Assembly: GCA_946807835.1 (NCBI GenBank) | Contig: OX327683.1 | Coordinates: 13,087,001-13,151,000 of the forward strand | From: Ailanthus altissimus | Taxonomy: Eukaryota; Streptophyta; Magnoliopsida; Sapindales; Simaroubaceae | Length of the DNA: 64,000 nt | Direction of reading: 5' to 3' | Shown here: piece by piece, positions 22,437 through 35,400 of the stretch | How positions within the stretch are numbered: the first letter of the stretch is position 1 | Layout: the number at the start of each line of letters is the position of its first letter | Notes under the pieces: model-generated | Told to the model about the DNA's origin: nothing | Databases searched by the model: none | The model's input: only the letters and a program-made list of their open reading frames with translations | Translations under genes and position numbers: made by a program

Positions 22437-22870
22437 TGATATGAACCTTACAAAGAAAAGTAAATTTTGATGCTCGATGAGATTCCTTTGCCAAGGATCG
22501 TTCTAATTTAAAGTCGCAAACTAACAAAAATAAAGAACCTTGACCCTTTATCTATAAAGAGATAAGAACCAAAGGTATAAGCAATTAGGGTAGATGCCAC
22601 ACTTACGAAAAATGAGAAAGATTGTGAGTGATAAGTTAAGGATGAACGCCATAAGAAGAAATCTTGATAAGTTTTGAAAAGTTCTTTAAAGAACCAAGAA
22701 AGAACTCTTACTATTATTAATGTTAAAACTCTGAATTCCCCTTAGGATTACACGGCCTTATATACACAATTTTACCAAGAGCATAAAAGAAAACACTAAA
22801 TTAAATCTTAAGTCATAGTAGGAATTGATTACAACAATAGAAAATAAATAACAAGAATATTAAGGAAATA
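22437..22870 (-). repeat. Gypsy LTR remnant (family Z, copy Z2)
   Basis: On the minus strand this matches 29490-29930 of element 4: the caattcctactatgacttaag block, the stretch ending in gatccttggcaaagga and the gagcatc word. It retains the downstream part of an LTR, ending near ggttcatatca at 22437. The upstream part of the LTR is missing because the homology joins integrase sequence directly. Confidence 0.65.
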
Positions 22871-23640
22871 AATATTTTTGTAGGCATTGTTGTTGGTCCT
22901 TTCAACCACTTAAAATGGACCATTTCCTTTTGGATGCAATTTAGAATACCTTTGGGTTGGAAATCTTTCTTTTTGTATATGCACCCAAACCCAACCATTA
23001 GGTTTAAAAATATGCTTCTTACCCCTTTTATTAGCTTGAGTTGCATATTGCTCAATCCTCTTCTCAATGTGTTGTTGCACTTTCTTATGTAATTGCTTCA
23101 TAATTTCAGCATTCTTCTTACCATCCAAACTAGCATGCTCATCAATAGGTAAAGGCGATAAATCCATAAACAATCTTGATTGGTGAATAATAAGACACGG
23201 ATATACACTTCTATTATAAGAAAACTCTACATGTGGAAAAATAAAATCTTTCCAATTCTTCGGGTTCTTTTAAATTATAGCATGCAACAAAGTAGATAAA
23301 GTTCTATTCACTACCTCAATTTGTCCATTAGTTTATGGACGACATGTAGTCGAAAACAAAAGCTTAGTTCCCAACTTTCTCCGCAAAATCTTCTAAAAAT
23401 AGCTCAAAAATTTAGTATCTCGATCCAAAACAATACTTCTTGGCATGCCATGCAATCTCATAGTCTCTTTGAAAATAAAATCCGTTATGTTGGTTGCATC
23501 AATGGTTTTATAACAAGGAATAAAATGTGTCATCTTCGAAAATCTATCAACAACAATATTAGGCAAAGAAATTTTAAGTTCGTTAGTATTAAATAAGCCT
23601 CTTTGTGTAAGAGTACAATCATAGGTTGTTTTAAAAAGAG
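22871..23640 (-). pseudogene. Ty3/gypsy integrase core and C-terminus, fragment
   Basis: The minus strand reads, with frameshifts, Asp-Arg-Phe-Ser-Lys-Met-Thr-His-Phe near 23550, Val-Leu-Asp-Arg-Asp-Thr-Lys-Phe near 23410, the Gly-Gln-x-Glu-Val block near 23320, then an open stretch at 22910-23173 holding the basic helix and ending in the Gly-Pro-Phe module. These are the catalytic core and C-terminal domain of a gypsy integrase. Zinc-binding and RT parts are absent, and LTR sequence follows directly, so the tail has been deleted. Confidence 0.8.
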
Positions 23641-24090
23641 GGTATAAAGTCTAAATTAGTTGAAGTGTTGTTTACTATTCATTTTTTGTTTGCGTATAGT
23701 GTGGATTCTATCTATTTTGTGCAATTTGGACTAAAATAAAATAAAAAATCCTAAATTGCATCAAAATCCATATTTGTTTTTATTTTTTTCTCCTTGCTTT
23801 TTAAATCTTGCCTATTCTTTATTTTTTGTGTTTAACACATTCTCATTCTTAGTGATCTGATTTGTTGAGTTTGGATTGTTATGAAGTAATTTTGATTAAG
23901 TTTGTTAAGTTTAACAAAGAGGTAAAGAGGAGAGTGAAGAGTGAAAAAAGACAAGAGAGTATGAGTTCATAAGAGGGTAAAAGTCAAGCTTGAGTAGACA
24001 AAAGCGTGAGTGCTATCAATCTAGAGAGAAAACACGTAAGAGAATGTTTGTAAGGTTTTCTAACTTTTTTTTTTGGCAGGCTATTAAACA
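23641..24090 (+). other. Leader region of element 4
   Basis: This AT-rich, gene-free stretch leads into the gag of the old plus-strand gypsy element. No tRNA primer site and no 5' LTR can be recognised; the inverted Z2 remnant occupies that place. Confidence 0.45.
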
Positions 24091-25190
24091 TGTCTTAAGA
24101 AAAAGATAAAGGCTCATGCAATAATGCTCAAGAAAAGATATATTTTAAACTATTCTTTAAATCTTTAGAACAAAAATGTAATAGATTGGAATCGAGGTTT
24201 GATGAGGTGAATAAGAGAATAGATATAGTTGTATCTAGTACAAAAAGAGGACAACCACCTAGAGCTCCTAATGTGCAATAAAGAGTGAGGAATTCACTTA
24301 GGTATAATTATGTGAATGACTATAAGGATGATTTAGATGATGATGATGATGCCTCTAATATTAATTTAGACAGATTTAGGCATAGGAATGGAGATAGAGA
24401 AGTTAGATATGGAGATAGGATTGATAACAAATTGAGAAGCATTAATATGAAGATTCCATCTTTCCAAGGCAAAATGAGCCTGAAGCGTATTTGGAGTGGG
24501 AGAAAAAGATAGTAAATTTGATTGTCACAACTACTCGGAATTGAAAAAAGTAAAGTTGGCCACTATAGAACTTGCTGACTATGCTATTATTTGGTGGGAT
24601 TAATTTGTTCTGAATAAGAGACGAAATCGTGAAAGATCTATTGAGACTTGGGAAAAGATGAAGACTATTATGAGGAGATGATTCATTTCAAGTCGCTATT
24701 ATAGAGATTTATTTCAAAAGTTACAAAGACTTACTTAAGGGTCTAAAAGTGTTGAAGACTACCACAAACAGATGAAAATAGCCATGATTCAAGCCAATAT
24801 GGAGGAGGACCAAAAGCTATTATGGCTAGGTTCCTAGTTGGTTTGAATCCTGATATTGTAAATGTAGAGGAGTTACAATATTATGTTGAATTAACATGAT
24901 GCACATGCCCATAAAAAATGTAGCAACAATTAAAGAGGAAGGGTTCCATACGAACTAGGTAGAATTCACGTTCTACTTCAACATGAAAATCGATTAGAGC
25001 AAAAAGAATGAAATGCCTAATTTTAAGCCTAAGGATGAAACCTCCAAAAATAACAAAGATTGAGGCACACCAAACAAAGGTAAATCTTATTCCCAAATTT
25101 CTAAAAATAGAGATATTAAATGCTTTAAGTGTTTGAAAGTAGGACATATTACATCTCAATTCCCAAACAAAAGAGTTACGATATTAAAAT
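24091..25190 (+). pseudogene. Element 4 gag, degenerate
   Basis: From about 24091 the frame gives a charged N-terminus, then Met-Lys-Ile-Pro-Ser-Phe-Gln-Gly-Lys near 24450, then Ala-Asp-Tyr-Ala-Ile-Ile-Trp-Trp-Asp near 24575 and Phe-Gln-Lys-Leu-Gln-Arg-Leu near 24715. These are typical of the Retrotrans_gag domain. A knuckle (Cys-Phe-Lys-Cys-Leu-Lys-Val-Gly-His) lies near 25118, where the last ligand has become Phe. Stops and frameshifts occur throughout. In an intact element this would be the capsid and RNA-binding protein. Confidence 0.8.
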
Positions 25191-25290
25191 AAGATGGTGA
25201 TATTGAGACCAAAGGTAAATCTGATGATGAGTCCATGCCACATTTGGATGCAAGTAACATGATTCAGTTGATGGAGAACTTTTGGTTGCA

Positions 25291-25900
25291 AGAAGAGCTC
25301 TAGGTGAGCAAATCAAAGAAAATGAGAATGTACAACATGATAACATTTTTCATACTAGATGCCATGTCAATGATAAGGTATGTAGCATGATTATTGATGA
25401 GGGGGGGGGGGGGGGGGGGGGGGGGGTGGGGTGTGGTTGTACTAATATAGCTAGCACTAGTTTAGATAAAAAAATTGAACTTGACAACTTTGAAACATCT
25501 TAGATCATAAAGATACAATGGTTGAATGATTGTGGAGAAGTTAAAGTAAATAAATAAGTGCCAATTTTATTCTCAAGTAGAAAGTATAAGGATGAGGTTT
25601 TGAGTGATGTATTACTAATCCATGCAGGCAGATTCTTTTTGGGGCGACCATGGTAGGCATGTAATTTATGATGGTACACCAATAGGTAATCTTTTATACT
25701 TAGTAAAAAATCAATTACTCTTGTACCTTTAACCCCAAGACAAGTGTATGAAGATCAAGTGAAGTTGACAAGGGAGAGCGATATGAAAAAAGAGAGTGAA
25801 AGTTTAAAAGTAAGAGAGGCTGAAACAAAAAGGAGAGAAAATGAGAGTGAAAAAGAAAAGTAAGTTTCAGTTAATGAGAAAAGAAAAGAGAGAAAATAAG
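25291..25900 (+). pseudogene. Element 4 protease region with a 26-base G run
   Basis: Phe-His-Thr-Arg-Cys followed by Lys-Val-Cys-Ser-Met-Ile-Ile-Asp places the aspartic protease active site at about 25395, exactly as in elements 1-3. Right after Ile-Ile-Asp the sequence is an uninterrupted G run at 25401-25426 plus further G-rich bases to about 25437, replacing the Gly-Ser of the active-site turn. The downstream sequence, broken by stops, still resembles the linker before RT. The protease is dead. Confidence 0.75.
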
Positions 25901-27396
25901 TGAATTTTTATACAAGAGAGAGTGAAATAAAAAAAGCTTCATTTGTAAATCAGGCTACGATTGCACTTTTGTATAAAGAAGCTTGTTTTAGTACTAATGA
26001 ACTTAACCCCTCTTTACCTAGTGCTGTTGTTTCTCTTTTACAGGAATTTGATGATGTGTTTCCTGTAGATATACCTAATGGTTTACCACCAATAAGGAGA
26101 ATCAAGTATCAAATTGACTTTATACCAGGAGCATCAATTCGAAATAGACTAGCTTGTAGAAGCAATTCCAAGGAGATAAAAGAACTTCAAAGACAGGTTA
26201 GTGATCTCATGGAGAAGGGGTATGTGCATAAAAGCATGAGTCCTTGTGCAGTTCCAGTATTGCTTGTGCTTAAGAAGGATGAGTCATGAAGGAAGTGTGT
26301 TGATTGCTGTGCCATCAACATATCATTGTAAAGTATAGATATCCCATTCTTAGATTAAATGATATACTTGATGAATTGCATGATGCTTTTGTTTTTTTTT
26401 TTATCAAAATTGATCTTAAGAATTGATATCATCAAATTAGGATGAGAGAATGTGATAAATGAAAAACCCCATTTAGGATAAATAAATGTTTTATATGAGT
26501 GGTTAGGCATGCCAATTTGGTTAACTAATGCACCTAGTACTTTCCTAAGATTAATGAATCATGTTTTGCATGCTTTTATTGGAAAATTTGTAATTGTATA
26601 CTTTGATGATATTCTGATATATAGCAAAAACTTAGATGAGGATTTTGAATATTTAAAACTTTGTTTTAGATGTTTTAAAAAAAGAAAAGTTGTTTGCTAA
26701 TCTAAAAAATTGTACCTTTTGTATAGATAAAGTTGTATTTTTTGGTTTAGTTGTTAGCATTAAAGGAATTGAGGTAGATGATGAAAAGGTTAAGGCAATC
26801 CAAGATTGGTCGAAACCGACAAGTATGGGTCACGTTAGAAGTTTCCATGGTTTGACTAGTTTTTATAAAAGATTTGTGAAATATTTTAGTAGCCTAGTCG
26901 GACCTTTAATTGAAGTTATCAAGAAGAAGAATGTAGGTTTTAAGTGGGGTGACGAATAAGAAAAGACATTTTATTTGATTAAGAAAAAAATTAACTAATA
27001 CACATTTGCCTACTTTACCTAACTTTACTAAAACTTTTGAAATTGAGTGTGATGCTTCATAAATAGGTATTAGAGCTGTACTAATGCAAGAAGGATGTCT
27101 CATTACATATTTTAGTGAGAAGCTAAGTGGAGCAACCTTAAATTATCCTACATATGATAAAGAGATGTATGCATTATGTAGGGCATTGGAAACTTGGCAG
27201 TATTATCTTTGGCCAAAAGAGTTTGTAATTCATGTGAATCATGAATCATTGAAGCATTTGAAGGGCCAATACAAGCTAAACAAATGGCATGCCAAGTGGG
27301 TGGAGTTCATTAAAATATTTTCTTATGTGATCAAGTAAAAGCACGTTAAGAAAAACATTGTGGTTGATGTATTATCTCAAAGGTACGCCTTACTTT
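25900..27396 (+). pseudogene. Element 4 RT and RNase H, degenerate
   Basis: Open pieces at 25900-26289, 26509-26700, 26690-26959 and 27084-27338 together carry the gypsy RT. They show Leu-Pro-Pro-Ile-Arg-Arg-Ile, then Ser-Pro-Cys-Ala-Val-Pro-Val, then the intact catalytic Tyr-Phe-Asp-Asp at about 26598, then Arg-Ser-Phe-His-Gly-Leu. RNase H follows (Glu-Cys-Asp-Ala-Ser near 27045 and Asn-His-Glu-Ser-Leu-Lys near 27237, with His-Val-Asn in place of His-Thr-Asp). At least three stops or frameshifts separate the pieces. The X2 solo LTR interrupts the end at 27397. Confidence 0.88.
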
Positions 27397-29095
27397 TGTT
27401 AACGTGTTTTAGGGTACATGCATGTGATTGTGAACATTTTAAATTTTTTTTCAAATGCATGACAATCATACATTACGATGTAGAACTAAACATAAAATCA
27501 ATATATACACATGAAATTCGAACCATTAACAGCTTAAGGTTACAAAAACTCACCCTTGAAGAACTTCGGTGATGAATCACTCTTTGGAGCTTACACAGAA
27601 GTATACTCGTGATCAATTCTTGTCCGTAAGATTCGTGAGACTATACGATCTAGAATGGTAGCTTGTTTGATCAATTTTCTACAAGATTGAACTCGAATTT
27701 CTCTCAAATGTGTGCTGGTTTGTTAAGAACAAAATGAGGACTTCTTTCAAACAAGTTCAAAACTTGTTTATTTAGTTAGCAAAAGTGGGGGAGGGGACCT
27801 CTTTGTATAGTTGACACTTGTCACTCATGTATCCCATGCATACTGCCAAGTGTTAATAATGCAAAGCCCTTATATGCCACTTGTCAAACACATGGCCATG
27901 TGTCAAGATTCCCTTTGCCATACAATAGGGAGCTCTTTATAACATTTGCAAAGATGTTTCCAACTTTTCAGATTAGTCCTAAAATCTATCCTAGTTTCCA
28001 AAACCTTCATAGATTGATCTATCCAATTTATCCTGCTATCCTCGTGCTCAGTATACTTTATATTATGAGACCCCCGCAATATTTATGAATAATGCCCCAT
28101 ATACAGGTTACGAATATTACAGAACGGAGCATTGAAACATATAAGTTGAGGTCAACCATATCCGTATAATTCCTCCGTCATATATATATATATATCCTTA
28201 AAGAGCAGAGATATAAATTATGACCGTCAAATATCTATCCACTCGACTGTGAACTTATCTCTAGATTCGTATTTTTATAAACAATATCCATAAACTCTTT
28301 TGTGATATTGTTTAACCTTACGAAAAAATCTTTTTTTGGAGTTTTCACTTATGGCCATCAGACTTCCTAAAATATAATATCGGAGCATCAAGATTATACA
28401 TCTCACCCATATGAGCTGATGGATCCCATATCTATATACACTGAACTCCATGAGCATCGGATCATACCCAATGACACCTAGCGGTCAGACTATGAAATAT
28501 CTCTGACATGCGTGGAACTAAAGTATGGTGGATCACTCATAAGCCCATAGTGATGCTCAGGTCAAAGGATCACAAATACTACTTAACTTGAGAAGACCCT
28601 CCCTTGACGTCTTCATGGGATGTCTATTAGAGGTCCTCGTAAGTCTGTTCAGTATTCAATCCTTACTGAATACCTGCATACCCATACCAACTTTCGCTAA
28701 GCCCATGGTCTGCTAAGACTAACCATCTGGACAATCCAAATATAAACATAAATTGATTTGAAAAGAATACCAATCGACTCGTGTTGGTAACCATAGATCA
28801 GGAATGATATTTTTGAGAACATATTTTGCAATGATATTTTTTATCATCATTTGTGACTCTTTGTAACTATGTCATTACTATAGTATTCGCAGGTTTTTGT
28901 CCCTATTTCAGAAAATATTCTAACTATTTAGAATTGCTAACTCTTTTAGATCTATAATGTCTAAAAAGTTACAAGCTTCTTACCATATAAATAATAATAA
29001 CAATTGACAAATAAAAGAAATATTTATTGTAGAAATATTAAATAAAAAAATATTAATACAATAATGTTAACAGCACGTAAACACCATTCCCAACA
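27397..29095 (-). repeat. Family X solo LTR (copy X2), perfect TSD
   Basis: The 1699-bp repeat begins tgttaacgtg and ends ttcccaaca, flanked by acttt at 27392-27396 and 29096-29100. It aligns with X1 (same strand) and X3 (reverse). It carries no pol sequence. It interrupts element 4 just after the RNase H region. Confidence 0.9.
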
Positions 29096-29100
29096 ACTTT

Positions 29101-29940
29101 CTACCTTAGATAAATATTATGAGGTTGTCAAAGCTTCACAAGATCTGTTGAGCATCCATGGGGGTCCAATGATAAGGACAAGAACCAAGAAAATGAAGGA
29201 AGCATTAGATAAGCTAATTGAGCATATCTCAAATTCGTGATTTGTTCAAGAAGCTAATTTGACCGATTCGAGTCTTCAAAATGATTAATGTCTTGTCAAT
29301 GTTATTCAAGTTTCTTTACATGATTTGGAGTCATTTACATTAGAACAAAATAAGTTGGATATCAATTTAGGAAGAAAGATCTTGCGGCACGGTTCATGCA
29401 GCATTATTCATGCACACTGTTCAAGATTTTATTAGATGTTTATTTGCTTGTTTTCTTTATTTCATTCTTAGGTTAAATGTATAAAAAAAAAATTGTTTCC
29501 TTAATATGCTTGTTATTTGTTTTCTTTTTTTGCAATCAATTCCTACTATGACTTAAGATTTGACTTAATTTTCTTTTTATGCTCTTAGTAAAATTATCTA
29601 TATAATAGTGAGAGTTTTCTCTTGGTTCTTAAAATAACTTTTTGAAACTTTCAATATTTCTTTTTGTGACTTCATTTTCAAAACTTATCAAGATTTTTTC
29701 TTGTGACTTCATCTTTGACTTATCACTCACAATCTTTTTTGAGTGTGGCATCAACCCTAATTTTTTATACCTGTGCTTCTTATCTCTTTATAGATAATAG
29801 ATCAAGTTTCTTTGTTTTTGTTTATTTGCGAATTTGAATTAGAATGATCCTTGGCAAAGGAACATCATTGAGCATCGGGTCTCACTTTTTTTTGTGAGAT
29901 TTACATCAGCCCCCATGGGGTGGTCTATAAGGTTCATAAC
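29101..29940 (+). repeat. Element 4 pol tail and 3' LTR (family Z, copy Z1)
   Basis: Immediately after X2 the frame reads through a pol tail with Gly-Gly-Pro-Met-Ile-Arg-Thr-Arg-Thr-Lys-Lys at about 29160, the LTR-encoded tail motif seen in several families here. It continues into LTR-like sequence shared with Z2 (29490-29930 against 22437-22870, inverted). The whole integrase is missing between RNase H and this tail, so element 4 had lost it before X2 landed. The exact LTR start could not be fixed. Confidence 0.65.
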
Positions 29941-31398
29941 TACTCTCTTACTATATGATGATTACTTAACCAACATTTAAATCTAGCTCTACCCAAACAT
30001 TTCTGTTTCACCCTAACATTCCCCACTTGTCCGGTTGTTGCTAAGCAATTTTTGGATAATAAATGGTGCTCCCTAGAAGGTAATTTTAATTTTAATATTT
30101 AATTTATTTAAAACACGTTTAAGTCATGGTTAATAAAATTGAAATTACATCAACAAAATTAGGCATTTTATTCATCTAATAATAAAATTATTCTAATACA
30201 ATTTAAAAAATACAATTCATCCAACATAATTGAAGGAGGAGTCTTTAAAGTTTAGATACATTAGGGTTTTAATTTTTAATTATATACGTTTATAATTTTA
30301 TTTTAAAATTTAATTAAACATGACTTAAACGAATAGACAAACAAATAGACACGAATAAACATGAAAAAGATTCATTTATTAACATTACTCAAATAAATTA
30401 GTGAATCGTAGATCTCAAATTAGTATTCGACATTATTAATAAACAGGTAATACGAATTCGACTCGTTTATTAATCATGTCAATTTTTTTTACTCATATTC
30501 ACTTAAAGTGTGTCGAAGTCGTGTCGATTAATCATGTCTTGACCTATTTTTCCACTCCTAGTTGAAAGTAAATTCGTGTATTTAATCAATCAAAATTCCT
30601 TCCCAAACTGTACAAGCTTCTTCCAAAGCATACGACTCTTTGAATGTAGTAATAATATCTATACAAATGGATTTATAAATAGATATATCATAAAATGAAG
30701 TACCACATGAGTGGATATATAAAAATCAATATTTGCTGAATCACTCATTTTATGATTTTCTACATCCTAGGACTTCTCGTTTCATCATCTGGCCTATGGT
30801 CTTCATGTAGTTAAGAGGGACATCACGATTGGACCAATGCAATGTGACACAATAGTACTTAAAAACATCAAAATCAGGCCTTGACATTGTTACAAAAGTT
30901 AAGAGTAGCCCAAATCACCAGCATCAGCTCATGTGATGCAAGGACCAAGAAGAAGATGGAAAGTCATTCTAGGAGTTACAACTACATTTATCGAGTAGTT
31001 TTATTTATTATTGAATTTATTTCATCGTGGTAGTAGTTGTAAGTTACATTTAATATGTTTTGATATTTGTGTGGTCTTAAAACTTTGATTTGGGTATTGA
31101 TGATTGTCTTGGAAATTTAATTTGGGTTTTATTATACTTAGAGGATTGTTCCAAGTATTTAGTATTTAAACTAGTAACTTATGTATTTCAATAGCTTTTG
31201 ACGATTTCTAATAACCTAATTCAAAGAGCTTATGAGAAGAATGATGACTTCAGGCATATTTGGTCTAATTCTTTACTAAGAGTTTATTTATAATTTTTTG
31301 AGCTATTTTTATTTCGTCTTGTTGAACAATGTCAACAACCCTCATCTTCGTGAATAAAATTATGAACCCATCAATACTTGTTCTGCGTCATGTAGAAT
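29941..31398. other. Spacer with unclassified repeats
   Basis: No gene. The section 30300-30560, read on the minus strand, has the repeated short words typical of a common plant dispersed repeat (gtcgtgtc, aacgagtcgaattcg), but I could not define its ends. The flank at 31394-31398 (agaat) is the target duplication of element 1. Confidence 0.35.
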
Positions 31399-32109
31399 TG
31401 ATGTGCATCATGAAGGTTCTAAATCAACTCAAGAAGGCGAGTTGAGCGTAAAGGAGATTTCAGATGGTCCAATAACAAGGGCTAAGGCTAAACAGCTTCA
31501 AAGGGCCATAAGTAGTCAAATTGGAGCTATTGAAGCTTCTATGGGATTGGAAGCTTACGATCTGAATGGAAACGAGCTAAATGTATTTATTTGTCTTCAA
31601 TTTGAGATTGGGACGTGATTTAGAGACGTTTGGTGACGTTGGGCTTTAAGAAGCAGCTAAGGGCTTTCTTTTCATGCTATTGGGCTTTACTTATTTCTTA
31701 TGTTACTACTTTTATGTATTTGGGCTATTTTGAACTTGTTAAGTTTTGTTTTAAAATTGTTAAGTCATATTGGGCTTATTTTGGGCCTTTTTAAGTTTAT
31801 TAGGTAACATTAGGGTTTCACCTCATTTTGTAAGCCTATATAAGGCATGTAAAAGTCTTGTAGAGGCAGTTGCCTCATTTTGAAATTGGAAGCACGAAAT
31901 AGAAGAGCTATTTCTCTCTCAAAATTGTCTTCTCAAGTTTTTCAACTCTTGAAGATAGTTGCTGACTTATCACTCTTTGATCATCAAGAGTGTGGCGTCA
32001 AAACCCTAAACTGATCCTTGTGGCGTCCATTCGACTTATCAAGGTATCTATTTAGTTCTATCCTCCATCAACTCCACAATTTAATTTTGTTATAAATCAA
32101 GGCACATCA
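31399..32109 (+). repeat. Element 1 5' LTR
   Basis: The ends are TGATGTGC...GCACATCA. A TATA motif (tatataa) lies at 31837-31843. The first 220 bp are an open frame identical in sense to the pol tail at the 3' LTR (31403-31618), but here it is not attached to pol and should not be counted as a gene. Confidence 0.95.
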
Positions 32110-32111
32110 TC

Positions 32112-32123
32112 TGGTATCAGAGC
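32112..32123 (+). promoter_or_regulatory. Element 1 primer-binding site
   Basis: The motif tggtatcagagc, two bases after the LTR, is the standard plant initiator-tRNA-Met primer site. Confidence 0.92.
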
Positions 32124-32481
32124 ATAGGATTTCAGTGTGCAAACTGAAGTTTTAGCTATTAAAGGTGTCTTGCTATTTTTTTTGTGTTATATAATTTCGT
32201 GGGGTTATTATCAGTTTGGGTCTCTAATATTTGAGGAGCTGAATTGCAACTCTGAAGCATTAAAATTAATTCTTAGTAGTTTGTGAACTGGAGATGGGTT
32301 GGCTGAATTAAATTGTTCTTGAACCTGGAAATTTTGTGAACCTGGAAATTTCGAATTTGAGTAAATTGTTGCTATCTGATTGTATTTACTGAATTGGTGA
32401 AAAAATTCAGTTTGAGAAGAGTGTTTTAGCTACTGGTTGTGTTGTTCAATTGTTCATACTTGTTTGAAGTTTTTGTTAATA

Positions 32482-35400
32482 ATGGCTGACGATGATGCAA
32501 GTAGAGTACCAAAGGGATTGAGTTTAGAACAAGCTCAACTCGTGGGCTTACAACGAGCTCATGATGAATTTCGAGGTGAGATTACTGAAATTCGTGGACA
32601 ACTTGCTGCAATTATAGAAATGATGCAAAGAAACACTTTGCAACCCCAACAAAGGCGGGTAGGGCATAGGGTACCTCGAAATGACCTAGAGGATGCTGGA
32701 GATGAGCCAAATAGGGATGATGAAGCTGAGATGGAAGAGGAATCTAAAGTCGAAGTGACTGAACAAGAAGAGAATCTTGAGCCAATGGAGGGAAATTTAT
32801 TAGTTATTCAAAGGATTTTGAGTGCTGAAGTTGATATTGGTTTGGAACAGCGCGAAAACATCTTTCATACAAGATGTCAAATCCGAGATAAGGTGTGTGC
32901 CATGATCATTGATAATGGTAGTTGCACCAATGTTGCATCCATTACTTTAGTGGAGAAATTGGGATTAACTACTGTTCCACATCCAAAACCATACAAATTA
33001 CATTGGCTTAATGACAAGGGAGAGATTCAGGTTACAAGACAGGTTCGGGTTCCATTCTCCATTAAAACCTTTCATGATGAGGTTTTATGTGATGTGGTTC
33101 CGATGACAGCTAGTCATGTGTTATTAGGACGCCCATGGCAATTTGATAACGATGTGACTTATAATGGGCGAAGGAACACTTATTCATTTGTGCTGAATGG
33201 GAAGAAAGTGAATTTGATGCCATTGGGTTCTCAACAAGTTAGACAAGATCAGTTGCGGAATCAAAGGAAGATGATGGAATCTGGTAAAGGGTTAATGTTA
33301 GCCAAAAAGGGAGATGTTGAGCAAGCACTAGCTTCTGTGGGGGTTGTTTTCATGACTTGGGCAAAGCCTTTATTGCAAGTGGAGGGTTTGGATTTGCCAA
33401 GGCAGGTTGTGGAGTTACTTGAAGAGTTCAAAGATGTATTTCCAGAAGAGCTACCATTGGGATTACCACCTATTCGAGGGATAGAGCATCAAATTGATTT
33501 GGTGCCCGGAGCTTCACTTCCAAATAGACCAGCATATAGATGTAATCCGGAGGAAGCAAAGGAGATCAAAAGGCAAGTTGGTGAGCTCTTAGAGAGGGGC
33601 TATGTGCGTGAGTCACTTAGTCCTTGTTCAGTGCCTACTTTGCTTGTTCCAAAGAAGGATGGTACCATGAGAATGTGTGTGGACAGTCGGGCTATCAACA
33701 AGATAACGGTTAAGTATCGATTCCCTATCCCTAGACTTGATGATATGCTTGATGAATTGCATGGTGCTGTTTATTTTTCTAAAGTTGATTTAATGAGTGG
33801 ATATCACCAAATTAGGATGAAAGAAGGTGATGAATGGAAAACAGCCTTTAAAACTAAGCATGGATTGTATGAGTGGATGGTGATGCCATTTGGGCTTTCT
33901 AATGCACCTAGTACATTTATGAGACTTATGAACCATGTTTTGAGGAAGTTTATCGGGCTGTTTGTTGTGGTCTATTTTGATGATATCTTGATCTATAGTA
34001 AAACTTTAGATGATCATGTGAAGCATCTTATGGCTGTATTTGAGACCTTGCGTGATGCTAAGTTGTATGGAAACATCAAGAAGTGCTATTTCTGCCAAGA
34101 TAGTGTTATCTTTTTGGGGTATGTAGTTTCTGGTAGCGGAATTAAGGTTGATGAGGAGAAGGTTAAGGCAATTCGTGATTGGCCTAAACCTACTGGTGTT
34201 GCGGATGTGAGAAGTTTTCATGGTTTAGCCTCTTTCTATAGGCGATTTATTAAAGACTTTAGTTCTATTGTTGCGCCTATGACAGAGTGTTTGAAAAAGG
34301 GAAATGAGTTTAGATGGAATGAGAATGCACAGAAGTCATTTGAACTGATAAAAGAACAATTATGTTCTGCTCCAGTTTTAGCACTTCCCGATTTTGCTAA
34401 AACATTTGAAATAGAGTGTGATGCTTCAGGGGTCGGTATTGGGGCTGTGTTGATGCAAGAAAAGAGGCCAATTGCTTTCTTTAGTGAGAAGCTGAATGGG
34501 GCACGGTTAAACTACTCTATTTATGACAAGGAGTTTTATGCATTGATTCGGGCTCTCGAGGTATGGCAGCATTATTTATTACCTAAAGAGTTCGTTATTC
34601 ATACTGACCATGAATCATTAAAGTATCTTAAAGGGCAGAACAAGCTGAATAGAAGACATGCCAAATGGGTAGAGTTCATGGAGCCATTTCCATATGTCAT
34701 AAAATACAAGAAGGGACAAACTAATGTCATTGCTGATGCTCTTTCTAGGAGGTATGCATTGATTTCTATGTTAAATGCAAGACTTTTGGGTTTTGAACAG
34801 GTGAAAGAACAATATACCAGTGATTCATACTTTGCTAATATGATGTCTAAATGTGCTAAAGGAGCTTGTGATGGGTTCTTTGTGCATGATGGTTACTTGT
34901 TCAAGTTGGGCAGAATGTGTATACCTTCAGGATCCTTACGTGAGTTGCTTGTGCGTGAGGCTCATGGGGGTGGTCTTAGTGGTCATTTTGGGGAGAAGAA
35001 AACTTATGAGCTACTGAAAGAGCACTTCTTTTGGCCTAATATGCTGCGGGATGTTCATAAAGTTGTTGAAAGATGTGTAAATTGCAAGAAAGCTAAGGGT
35101 AAAGAGAATGCATATGGACTATATATGCCTTTACCTATCCCAGAGCAACCATGGATGGATATTAGTATGGATTTTGTGCTTGGATTACCTAGAACACAGC
35201 GTGGGAAGGATTCAGTGATGGTTGTGGTTGATCGGTTCTCCAAAATGTCACACTTTATTCCTTGTAACAAAACTGATGATGCTATTCATATTGCTGATTT
35301 GTTTTTTAGGGAAATTGTACGTTTGCATGGAATCCCTAAAAGCATTGTCTCTGATCGTGATACAAAGTTCTTAAGCTATTTTTGGAAGACTCTTTGGAAG

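Noticed and set aside
31403..31618. Independent 71-codon gene
   Set aside because: It lies in the 5' LTR of element 1 and is the duplicate of the pol tail encoded in the 3' LTR; there is no evidence it is translated alone. The same applies to 45475-45690.
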